Source: an uncultured Aureimonas sp. | GTDB lineage: Bacteria > Pseudomonadota > Alphaproteobacteria > Rhizobiales > Rhizobiaceae | Direction of reading: 5' to 3' | DNA: 46,467 nt | NCBI RefSeq assembly: GCF_913775355.1 | Contig: NZ_CAJYIU010000047.1 | Location: 1 to 46,467, forward strand | Part shown: piece by piece, positions 9,161 to 16,482 of the stretch | How the letters are laid out: every line of letters begins with the position of its first letter | How positions within the stretch are numbered: the first letter of the stretch is position 1 | Made by a program: the position numbers and the translations under genes | Notes under the pieces: model-generated | What the model saw: the letters and a program-made list of their open reading frames with translations, nothing else | The model's database searches: none | Told to the model about the DNA's origin: nothing

Positions 9161-9388
9161 CGGACGGGGCGCTGGCGGGCGACGGCGGTGTCCGCCCACG
9201 ATCCGATCCCGACGGGCGCCTCGGCACGCCGTCGGCGGACATGGGAGAACCCGGCCCGTCGCAGTAAGGGAACTGCCGCCCGTCCCGCGCGTCTAGGACG
9301 GCGCGGCTGACGCGGCGCAGCATTGCGCACGCTCGCTTCGGCCCTTCGGCGCCGCGGCGCGGCGGCCGCCCGAGCCGAGGATGACGCC

Positions 9389-10282
9389 ATGTCCGAGCTG
9401 CCGCATCACGGCCGATACGATTATTCGCCCATCGTCCGGCGGCCGGACTATTCCTGGCCGGAAGGGCGGCGGCTCGCCATCTATTTCGGCGTCAATCACG
9501 AGGTCTTCGGGTTCGGCGACGGGTTGGGCGCCAAGCTCGCGCCGTCCCAGTCCGAGCCCGACGTCATGAACTTCGCCTGGCGCGACTACGGCAACCGCGT
9601 CGGCGCCTGGCGCTTCATGGAGATGTTCGACCGGCTGGAGCTGTCGACGACGGCGCTCGTCAACAGCGCGGCGATCGAGCGGTGTCCGGGACTGGTGGAA
9701 GCCTGCCGCGACCGGGGCGACGAGATCGCCGCGCACGGCCGGACCAACGCCGAGGCGCAAGGTCAGTTGAGCGAGGACGAGGAGCGGTCGATGATCGCGC
9801 GCACGCTCGACGACTTCGGCAGGATCGGCGTCCGGCCGCAGGGCTGGCTCGGGCCCTGGATCTCCGAAAGCCACCACACGCCCGACCTCCTCGAGGAAGC
9901 GGGCTTCACCTATGTCCTCGACTGGGCGCACGACGATCAGCCGATCCGGCTCGAGACGCGCAGCGGGGCGGGGATCCTGTCGATCCCCTACGCGCAGGAG
10001 ATCAACGACATCCCGTCCATCGTCTCGCGCCATCAGGAAGCGGCGACGTTCGCGGCGATGATCGAGGACGCGGTCGACCAGCTTCTCGGCGAATGCGAGC
10101 GCCGCCCCCTCGTTCTCGGGATCGCGCTGCACCCCTACATCATGGGGCAGGCCCACCGCGCCCTTCACCTCGATCGAGTCCTGACGCGCCTGCGGGAGCG
10201 GGACGACCCGCGCATCTGGTGGACCACCGCCGGGGCCGTGGCGGTGCACATGGCGGACGTGCGAAGCGAGCCCGGCCGCTGA
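9389..10282 (+). CDS. PuuE/allantoinase-like polysaccharide deacetylase-family protein
   Basis: 297 residues from ATG 9389 (MSELPHHG), chosen because residues read from the upstream ATG at 9323 look non-coding and a GAGG sequence precedes 9389. It has the NodB-homology (carbohydrate esterase 4) fold in the PuuE subfamily, with YSPIVRRPDYSWPEGRRLAIY near the N-terminus. The subfamily's replacement of the usual HxxxH metal motif is seen as DEIAAHGRTN. GWLGPWISES and the late LGIALHPYIMGQAHR also fit. PuuE relatives include metal-independent allantoinases and amide hydrolases, so hydrolysis of a C-N bond is likely but the substrate is open. No purine-degradation genes are adjacent. It lies next to the RiPP precursor gene but probably belongs to a separate unit. 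Confidence 0.85.
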   Translation: MSELPHHGRYDYSPIVRRPDYSWPEGRRLAIYFGVNHEVFGFGDGLGAKLAPSQSEPDVMNFAWRDYGNRVGAWRFMEMFDRLELSTTALVNSAAIERCPGLVEACRDRGDEIAAHGRTNAEAQGQLSEDEERSMIARTLDDFGRIGVRPQGWLGPWISESHHTPDLLEEAGFTYVLDWAHDDQPIRLETRSGAGILSIPYAQEINDIPSIVSRHQEAATFAAMIEDAVDQLLGECERRPLVLGIALHPYIMGQAHRALHLDRVLTRLRERDDPRIWWTTAGAVAVHMADVRSEPGR

Positions 10283-10467
10283 CGCGACGCTTCGGGAACG
10301 CGTTTCCCGCGATCCGGCCGCAGCGGTCGCGCGTCCGACGAGTTCTTCCTCTGACGATCCGCGGAGAACGATTGATGAGGCGGATCAATCCCGCTTGTCG
10401 CATGCTGTCGAGCGGAGCGCCGGCGATTCTGTGGAACCGGCGTCTAGCCCGGACCCAGCGCTTCCGC

Positions 10468-10743
10468 TCAGGTCGGGCCACCGCCGGTGTCGCTTTGACC
10501 AGAAGGATATTGCGGGCAACTACCGCCGGCCGACACGAGGTCGAGATCCTCGTCCGAGAGTTCGCCCGACTCGTAGTCTTCGAAGGCCGCCATCGCGTCC
10601 TCGGGCGAGAAGATGTAGCCGTGTTCGCGGCCGAGACGGCTGACAGCCTCCGCGCTGTCGAGAGCTGCGGATCGGAACTTCTCGCACAGGGACGGGTCGC
10701 TGTCCGCCTGAACGAAAAACGCCTTGACCGTTTCGATGCTCAT
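10468..10743 (-). CDS. Nif11/NHLP-type RiPP precursor peptide
   Basis: A 91-residue peptide starting MSIETVKAFF. Residues 1-72 match the Nif11-type leader consensus: Ser-x-Glu start, an amphipathic helix ending DPSLCEKF, then HGYIFSPEDA and the acidic ELSDEDLDLV. They end in the double-glycine protease site (SAGG, Gly73-Gly74). The predicted core is 17 residues, SCPQYPSGQSDTGGGPT, with one Cys, three Ser, two Thr, one Tyr, one Asp and no Lys or Arg. The ATG at 10743 follows GGTGAG at good spacing; an upstream in-frame ATG at 10761 (MPGENS) is less likely. It is divergent from a GNAT, a C39-ABC exporter and an HlyD stub, which together form a RiPP locus. The mature product and modification are unknown. 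Confidence 0.87.
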   Translation of the reverse strand: MSIETVKAFFVQADSDPSLCEKFRSAALDSAEAVSRLGREHGYIFSPEDAMAAFEDYESGELSDEDLDLVSAGGSCPQYPSGQSDTGGGPT

Positions 10744-11119
10744 GCTGTTCTCACCCGGCAAGCACGACGTGGATGGGGCCGATGTCGTCGCGAACCACGC
10801 GGCCCGACAGACACGCCGGGCCGAATTCGGTCGTGGCGAACCGATCCCGAAGCTTCAGACGCCACGCGCCCACTCGCGCGTCCAGCCGTTCGATCCGTCC
10901 TGGGACGTTTTGACGGTCATCCGGGACGAAATCGGCGGCTCCCTCGGGCGAGATGGCTTGGCGGGCAACCTTCGCGATGGAAGGATGGACAGGGATGTCT
11001 GCGTCACGCGGCAGGCAGGGCAGAGGTCCGTGGGGGCGGTTGGTCGTGGTGATGCCGCCTCGACCGGAGATCGCCGCGTGGAAGGGTGCCCCCCCGAAGC
11101 GCAGAACGGGAATGCGGTC
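10744..11119. promoter_or_regulatory. divergent intergenic region of the RiPP locus
   Basis: This 376-base stretch separates the precursor (minus) from the GNAT start (plus) and must hold both promoters. I could not pick convincing -35/-10 boxes. It contains a minus-strand open frame, 10751-11122 (123 codons), with codon use similar to real genes here and a stop 7 nt before the precursor ATG. That frame has no ATG, GTG or TTG near its 5' end, so it may be a gene remnant or chance. Confidence 0.4.
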
Positions 11120-12049
11120 GTGTCAATCTCGGTCGAATGTCTCTCGAAGCCGGATCCCGGTTTCGCCGCCTTCACCTATCCGCGCCTCGCAAAGCTCGTC
11201 GCCGAGCCGCGCCCCTCGATGCTGGCAATCGGCGCCTTCGATGGCGACAGTCCGGCGGGACTGGCTCTCGGAGATTGTGGTCCGGGCGATGGTCGTCTTC
11301 TCTCGCTGATGGTCGACCGGCGATGCCGCGGAATGGGGATCGCCACGCAGCTCATGCGAGCCTTCGCGTCGGCGGCGGGCGAGCGCGGCATTCGACGGAT
11401 CGAAACGCACTACCCGGACCATCTGGCCTCGCGCCCCGCGCTCGAGGCGGCGCTGTCGAACGCCGGTTGGAGCGAGCCGAACCTCGGAAATGTGCAGATC
11501 GTGGGTCTTGCCGGCGCGATGTCCGATGTGGGAGGGCGATGGCCGGGCGTGCGACGCCTTCTGGAACGTCCCGAGCCCTATGCCTTCACACCCTGGAGCG
11601 AGAGAACCGCGCGGGACGAAGCCGCGGTCGAGCGATGTCTGGGGGAGGGCTCCGACATCCGGCCGCCCGACCCGCTCACCTGGCGCACGAGCTTCGATCT
11701 CGATCTCAGCTTCGTCCTGCGTCGCGGCGGCGACCTGGTCGGCTGGCTGATCGGCCAGCGCGCCGAGACCGGTTTCGGACCTGAAACCACGAGCGACGAG
11801 GCCGTCTCGGTCCACTATCCCGCCGCCTACTGTGCCGAGGCGCACAGCCGGAGCGGCATCCTGATCGCGGGATACCACCAGGCCTTCTCGCGGCAGGCGG
11901 AACTCTACGGCCCGCGTTCGCGCGCGAGCTACAGAACCCATCCGGGTGCCCGCGCGATGCTCGCGCTCACCATGCGCCGCTTCGCGCCGCTGGCCCTGCG
12001 GGTGGACCGTGTCTTCACCAGCCGCCTCCATCTGGCGGGGGCGGATTGA
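11120..12049 (+). CDS. two-domain GNAT-like acyltransferase, candidate RiPP maturase
   Basis: About 309 residues from a GTG at 11120. The frame is open further upstream to an ATG at 10724, but that stretch overlaps the precursor start and reads like non-coding translation. The N-terminal half has the acyl-CoA-binding GNAT signature: LLSLMVDRRCRGMGIATQLM with Arg-x-x-Gly-x-Gly near residues 68-73. The C-terminal half (about 150-309) looks like a second, more divergent GNAT-like domain with SFVLRRGGDLVGWLIG. Its TGA overlaps the exporter's TTG start, so the two are translationally coupled. GNAT-type maturases that fatty-acylate Lys or Orn of Nif11/NHLP-leader peptides are known from selidamide RiPPs; this gene is the only tailoring candidate here. 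That role is inferred from context. Confidence 0.75.
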   Translation: MSISVECLSKPDPGFAAFTYPRLAKLVAEPRPSMLAIGAFDGDSPAGLALGDCGPGDGRLLSLMVDRRCRGMGIATQLMRAFASAAGERGIRRIETHYPDHLASRPALEAALSNAGWSEPNLGNVQIVGLAGAMSDVGGRWPGVRRLLERPEPYAFTPWSERTARDEAAVERCLGEGSDIRPPDPLTWRTSFDLDLSFVLRRGGDLVGWLIGQRAETGFGPETTSDEAVSVHYPAAYCAEAHSRSGILIAGYHQAFSRQAELYGPRSRASYRTHPGARAMLALTMRRFAPLALRVDRVFTSRLHLAGAD

Positions 12050-15000
12050 GCGCTCGCGCCCCGCATCGGATCGCGAATCTGGCCGCACGGTTCCGGCGCT
12101 TCGTTCCGCCGCGGGTTCCCCGCACGCCGCTGCGTGCGCAGTTCCAGACGACGGAATGCGGGATCGGCGTGATGCGCACGATGCTCGCGCATTTCGGGCG
12201 TTCGGTTTCGGCGCGGGAGCTCCGCGCCGCGATGGGCATCTCGCGCGATTGCCTGTCGGCGACCGACCTGAAGCGCGCGGCGGCAGCCTACGGGCTCGAA
12301 TGCCGCGCGATCCGCGCCGAGCCGGGCGCGCTTTCCAGCCGGCGTCTCCCGCTCGTCGCGCATCTCAACTTCATCCATTTCGTCGTCGTCGAAGCGGTCG
12401 GGCCCGAACGGGTGCGCATCAACTGCCCGGCGGGCGGCCGGATCGAACTGACGCGGGCGCATTTCGACCAGAGCTTCACCGGCATCGCGCTCGAGATGAC
12501 GCCTGGCCCGGACTTTCGTCCCGACGACCGGACACGCGCCGGTGCCGCGGAGATCGCGTGGTGGCGTTGGCGGCTTCGACCCGCGCTCGGGCCGCTCGCC
12601 CTCGGCGTCGCGGCGGCGGGGGCACGAGGGGCGGTGACGGTCGGGCTGGCGGTGCTTCTTGCCGACGGGGCTCGTTCCGTCGTCCCGATCGCAGCCGCGA
12701 CCGGGCTCGTCGCGCTCCTCGGCCTCGTGTCGGCCCGAGCCTTCGCTCGCGCCGGGCGCGGTGTCTCGCATCGCCTGCGTCTCGATCTCGCCGCGCGGCT
12801 TCCGGACCTGCCGGGTGCGTTCCACGCCTATCGCTTGCCGGAGGTCCTCGTTGCACTGTTCGAGGCGGTCCGCGACTGCGGTATCCGGCTGGAGGCCCGC
12901 GTCGCCCCGGCGCTCGCAGCCGTCCTCGAATGTCTGGTGATCCTGGCCGGCGCGGCGGTTCTTGCGCCACCTGCCGGCGCGGCTCTCGTCCTCGTCTTCG
13001 CGCTCTGGTGTCTCCTCGTCGCGGTCGCGAGCCTCCACCGCCGACGCCTAGAACGGGCGACCGGTGGCGGGCGGGCGGACACCGTCGAAGCCGGGCTTGC
13101 CGCGATCGAGCGACCGGCGGCCCATCGCATCGGCTCCGCGGGCGACGCCTTCCGCCACGAATGGATCGGGCGCCTCGCCCTCCGGCGACTGACAGAGCTG
13201 CGGATCGCCCGAGCCCCCGCCTGTCTGGCCGCAGCGCCCATCGCGCTGACCCTTGCCGGGCTCGCGGGCACGGCTCTGACCGCTCCTGCCGAGGCGGGCG
13301 CGCTGGGCGGCCTCCTCCTTCTCACCGGTGCCCTCGGACTGGCGGCGGCTCCCCTCGCTGGACTGCGCGGCGTTCTTGGCGACATGCGACGCTGTGGCCA
13401 GCACGCCGCGGACGTCCTCGACGAGCCGGTCGAGCCAGCGCCCGAACGGCCGATCGCGCCCACCGGCACCGGTCTCGACGTGCGGGGCGTCGGCTTCCGC
13501 TTCAATCCGAAGGGGCCGCCGGTCGTCGACCGCCTGAGCTTTCGCGTGCGGCCCGGCGAACAGGTCGGGCTCTGCGGGCCTTCGGGCGGCGGCAAGTCGA
13601 CCCTCGTCGGGATCGCGCTCGGCCTTCTCTCGCCGGAAGCCGGTGACGTTCTCTTCGGCGGCGTGCCGATCGGGCGGGTGCCGCGGGACGTGCGCGCCCG
13701 CCGCCTCGCTCTTGTCGATCGCGCGCCGCTGGTCTTCGAGGGCACCGTCCGGGAGAACCTCGTCCTCGACGATTCCGCGGTTTCGGACGCCGACCTCTGG
13801 AGCGCGATCCGGGACGCTGGTTTCGACACCGTCCTCGCCGCGCGGGCTGGCGGCCTTGACGCCCCGGTTCAGGCGTTCGGGCGCAAGTTCTCCGGCGGCG
13901 AACTCCGGCGCATGGGGATCGCGCGGTCGCTGGCCCGCAACCCGTCGCTCCTCGTCCTCGACGATGTCGTGGACGATCTCGATCTTGCGACCGAGATGCG
14001 CATCCGCGCGGCGCTTCGGCGTCGCGGCTGCGCCCTCCTTCTCGTCACCCACCGCGCGGCCTCCCTCCGGGCCGGCGACCGGATCGTTCGCATCGAGGGC
14101 CGTCGGGCGCCCCCTGTATCGACCGCCGGCTTCTCCGCCCATGGTCCCTCGCCCGCACCCGAAGGCCGGATCGCATCGGCGGCCGAGCCTTCGGTCGCGG
14201 CGCTGCTCGACGCGGTTGCCCACGAGTTCGGCATGGAGCTGGCTGTAGGCCGGTTCGACCTGGACGACGGAAACGACCGCCACGCGCTTGTCGGCGAAGG
14301 AGCTCGTCGGCGCGGCCTGCGCGCCCGCCCGGTGCGCCTCGGAGCGACGCTTCTCGATGGCGTCGAGTTCGGCCCGCTTCTCGCCTTCCGCCGCGACGGC
14401 ACGCCGCTTCTCCTGCGCCTGCGGGACGGCGCGATGCGATGGAGCGAGGCCGGGCCCGGCGGGGCGGCGGGGCTTTTCGATGCCGCGAGCCTCGCCGACC
14501 TCGACGAGGACGCCTTCGAGCTTTCGCGCGCCGCGTCCCCGCCCGCGACCTCGATCCGCGGCTGGCGAACGGACCTTCTCGTCGGCCGGACGGGCGCGAT
14601 CGGGGCGCTGGCGCTCCTGTCCGCAGCGCGCGCTGCGGCCCTCGCGGGCGTGCCGATCCTTGCGGCAACGGGCGGACTGGTTTCGGCAGGTCTCGCGCTG
14701 GCCGCCGCCGGTTGCTTCTCGGTCCAGGCGCTCGATGCCCGCGACCGGCTGTCTGCCGACCTGGAGCGGGCCGAGGCCGAGGCGACCGTGGCGCTGCTTC
14801 AAGACCTTCCCGGCGACGTCGGGCGCGAGCGCCGCCCCGCCGATCTCGTGCTCGGCCTTCACGGCCTCGGCGACGGGCGGAAGCGAATCCAGGCTGCGGT
14901 GGCGAGCGGCATGCCCGCCGCGATCCTGGCCGCGGCATCCCTTGCCGCGCTCGCCGGGCTGAAGGGCGTTGCGGTCTTCGTGCCGGCGGGGGCCCTCGCG

Positions 15001-16173
15001 CTCCTCATGCTCGGACCGCATCTTGCCGCCGTCGCGGCGGCGCGCGCGTTCGAGCGACCGCGGCTGGAGGCCGGGCGCGCGATGCGCCGCCGCCTGATCG
15101 TCCTTCTGTCGGGCCTGGCGCCCTTGCGTCTTCTCGCCGCCGATCGTGCGATGACGGCGCGCTGGGCCGGGGAGGATGCGGCGTTCGAGGCCGTCGAGCG
15201 CCGCTTCGCGCGGCGTCGCGATGCGGCTCTGGCCGTCGCGCCGGGTCTCGCCCTCGGGCTCGTCGCGATGCTCTGTGCCGGGTCGAGCGGTTCCGCCGAC
15301 ATTCTGGCTGCGGGGTGGCTCGGCTGGCTCCTCGCCTTCTCGGTTTCGAGCCTCGGCGGCTCGCTGGCCGACACCGTCGGCGGGCGTCTTCGGGGCCGCG
15401 CTGCCGACGCGCTCCTTGCCGCGCCGCGCGAGGCCGGGAGCTGGGCGGCTTCGAGCGGTGGGGCGCGGCTGCGCTGCACCGCCGTCGGCTACCGCTATCC
15501 CGGTTCCTCGGCGCTCGTCCTGTCGGGTCTCGACCTTGCGATCGACCCGACCCGCGTCACGGTGCTGACGGGGCCGTCGGGCGGAGGCAAGTCGACGCTG
15601 CTGCAGCTTCTTCTCGGCCTCGCCCGCCCGAGCGAGGGGCGGATCGAGCTCGACGGGCGACGGCTCGACGAGATCGACCTCGCATCGTGGCGTCGGGGCA
15701 TGGCCGCCGTGTTCCAGGGCGACCGCCTCGACGTCACCTCCACCATCCGCGGACACCTGCGCGGCTCCGGCGGCCACGATCTCGCGGCGATGTGGGAGGC
15801 GCTCGAACTCGTCGATCTCGCGGGCGAGGTGGCGGCCATGCCGATGGGGATCCAGACCATCGTCGGCCCCGACACCCTTTCGTCCGGGCAGCAGCAGCGT
15901 CTCCTGATCGCCCGCGCGCTGATCGGCCGGCCGCGCCTCCTCGTCCTCGACGAGGGCACCAACGCCGTTCCCGACCTGCTTCAGGCGCGGCTCTTGCAGC
16001 GGCTGCGGGCGAGGGGGATCGGCTGCCTCACGGTCACCCACCGGGAAACCCTGGTGTCGGCGGCCGACGCGGTCCACTTCATCGACGGAACCTGCCGCTT
16101 CTCCGGGACGCCGGCCGAGTTCCTGCGCCGATCGGACCTCGTCGCCGGTATCGCCGAGGAGGAGACGGCATGA
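12046..16173 (+). CDS. fused C39 peptidase / double ABC exporter of the NHLM RiPP type
   Basis: A 1375-residue inner-membrane protein with five regions. (1) A C39 leader peptidase, residues 1-160, with Gln32, catalytic Cys38 (TTECGIG) and His111; the third catalytic position, normally Asp in an NDPA motif, is Cys127 (INCPAGG). (2) Transmembrane domain 1, about 175-430. (3) ATPase 1 with Walker A GPSGGGKST near 511 and signature FSGGELRRM, but Arg for the Q-loop Gln and Asp for the Walker B Glu (LVLDDVVDD). (4) A linker matching the N-terminus of the second NHLM transporter (GVEFGPLLAFRRDG) and transmembrane domain 2. (5) A canonical ATPase 2 (Walker A near 1175, LSSGQQQRL, LLVLDEGT). NHLM systems normally encode these halves separately. 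It should cleave at the GG site and export the peptide. The TTG start overlaps the GNAT stop. Confidence 0.92.
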   Translation: MSARAPHRIANLAARFRRFVPPRVPRTPLRAQFQTTECGIGVMRTMLAHFGRSVSARELRAAMGISRDCLSATDLKRAAAAYGLECRAIRAEPGALSSRRLPLVAHLNFIHFVVVEAVGPERVRINCPAGGRIELTRAHFDQSFTGIALEMTPGPDFRPDDRTRAGAAEIAWWRWRLRPALGPLALGVAAAGARGAVTVGLAVLLADGARSVVPIAAATGLVALLGLVSARAFARAGRGVSHRLRLDLAARLPDLPGAFHAYRLPEVLVALFEAVRDCGIRLEARVAPALAAVLECLVILAGAAVLAPPAGAALVLVFALWCLLVAVASLHRRRLERATGGGRADTVEAGLAAIERPAAHRIGSAGDAFRHEWIGRLALRRLTELRIARAPACLAAAPIALTLAGLAGTALTAPAEAGALGGLLLLTGALGLAAAPLAGLRGVLGDMRRCGQHAADVLDEPVEPAPERPIAPTGTGLDVRGVGFRFNPKGPPVVDRLSFRVRPGEQVGLCGPSGGGKSTLVGIALGLLSPEAGDVLFGGVPIGRVPRDVRARRLALVDRAPLVFEGTVRENLVLDDSAVSDADLWSAIRDAGFDTVLAARAGGLDAPVQAFGRKFSGGELRRMGIARSLARNPSLLVLDDVVDDLDLATEMRIRAALRRRGCALLLVTHRAASLRAGDRIVRIEGRRAPPVSTAGFSAHGPSPAPEGRIASAAEPSVAALLDAVAHEFGMELAVGRFDLDDGNDRHALVGEGARRRGLRARPVRLGATLLDGVEFGPLLAFRRDGTPLLLRLRDGAMRWSEAGPGGAAGLFDAASLADLDEDAFELSRAASPPATSIRGWRTDLLVGRTGAIGALALLSAARAAALAGVPILAATGGLVSAGLALAAAGCFSVQALDARDRLSADLERAEAEATVALLQDLPGDVGRERRPADLVLGLHGLGDGRKRIQAAVASGMPAAILAAASLAALAGLKGVAVFVPAGALALLMLGPHLAAVAAARAFERPRLEAGRAMRRRLIVLLSGLAPLRLLAADRAMTARWAGEDAAFEAVERRFARRRDAALAVAPGLALGLVAMLCAGSSGSADILAAGWLGWLLAFSVSSLGGSLADTVGGRLRGRAADALLAAPREAGSWAASSGGARLRCTAVGYRYPGSSALVLSGLDLAIDPTRVTVLTGPSGGGKSTLLQLLLGLARPSEGRIELDGRRLDEIDLASWRRGMAAVFQGDRLDVTSTIRGHLRGSGGHDLAAMWEALELVDLAGEVAAMPMGIQTIVGPDTLSSGQQQRLLIARALIGRPRLLVLDEGTNAVPDLLQARLLQRLRARGIGCLTVTHRETLVSAADAVHFIDGTCRFSGTPAEFLRRSDLVAGIAEEETA

Positions 16174-16361
16174 GCGGGAGCCTGCACCCTTTCGGCTGGA
16201 AGCCGCCGCGCACGTCGCCCTTCCGCGCCGAGGCGATCCGGCATCTGGAGCGCCCGCTCGCGGCAAAGCCCCCGCTCCTGCGGCCGATGCGCCGGTGGCG
16301 CTGGGCCGGTATCGGCGTCGTGCTCCTCGGCGCGGCTGTGCTCCTGGCGGGGTATCCTTGA
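16170..16361 (+). CDS. 63-residue HlyD-adaptor stub (single-helix membrane protein)
   Basis: Starts at an ATG overlapping the exporter stop (ATGA), so it is coupled to the exporter. The 63 residues begin with a hydrophilic stretch containing [12 protein letters not shown], the short pattern found at the N-terminus of NHLM-type HlyD membrane fusion proteins. One transmembrane helix ([18 protein letters not shown], about 45-62) follows and the protein then stops. The periplasmic coiled-coil and barrel domains of an adaptor are absent, and the following 120 bases do not continue them in any frame. Either the gene is the truncated remnant of an HlyD gene, or a minimal accessory subunit of the fused exporter has been retained. 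Confidence 0.7.
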   Translation: MSGSLHPFGWKPPRTSPFRAEAIRHLERPLAAKPPLLRPMRRWRWAGIGVVLLGAAVLLAGYP

Positions 16362-16482
16362 ACGAGGCGGATGCGTGGGGCCGTCCATCGGGAAGACCGC
16401 GCAACGGAACCTTCATCCGGCTGTCATAAAACGGGATGTCGTGACCGTCGCCGACGATCGTCTCTGCGTGGATCCTGTGCCG

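Noticed and set aside
10475-10490. A second GG site near the end of the RiPP core (TGGGPT)
   Set aside because: It would leave only a few residues; the site after the acidic ELSDEDLDLV segment fits the leader pattern.
10724-11119. A longer start for the GNAT at ATG 10724
   Set aside because: It would begin inside the precursor's 5' end, and about 130 extra residues show no resemblance to a GNAT N-terminus; the GTG at 11120 directly precedes the recognisable domain.
16362-16482. Continuation of the HlyD adaptor in another frame after the 63-residue stub
   Set aside because: No frame reads like an HlyD lipoyl or coiled-coil domain before the chemoreceptor begins.
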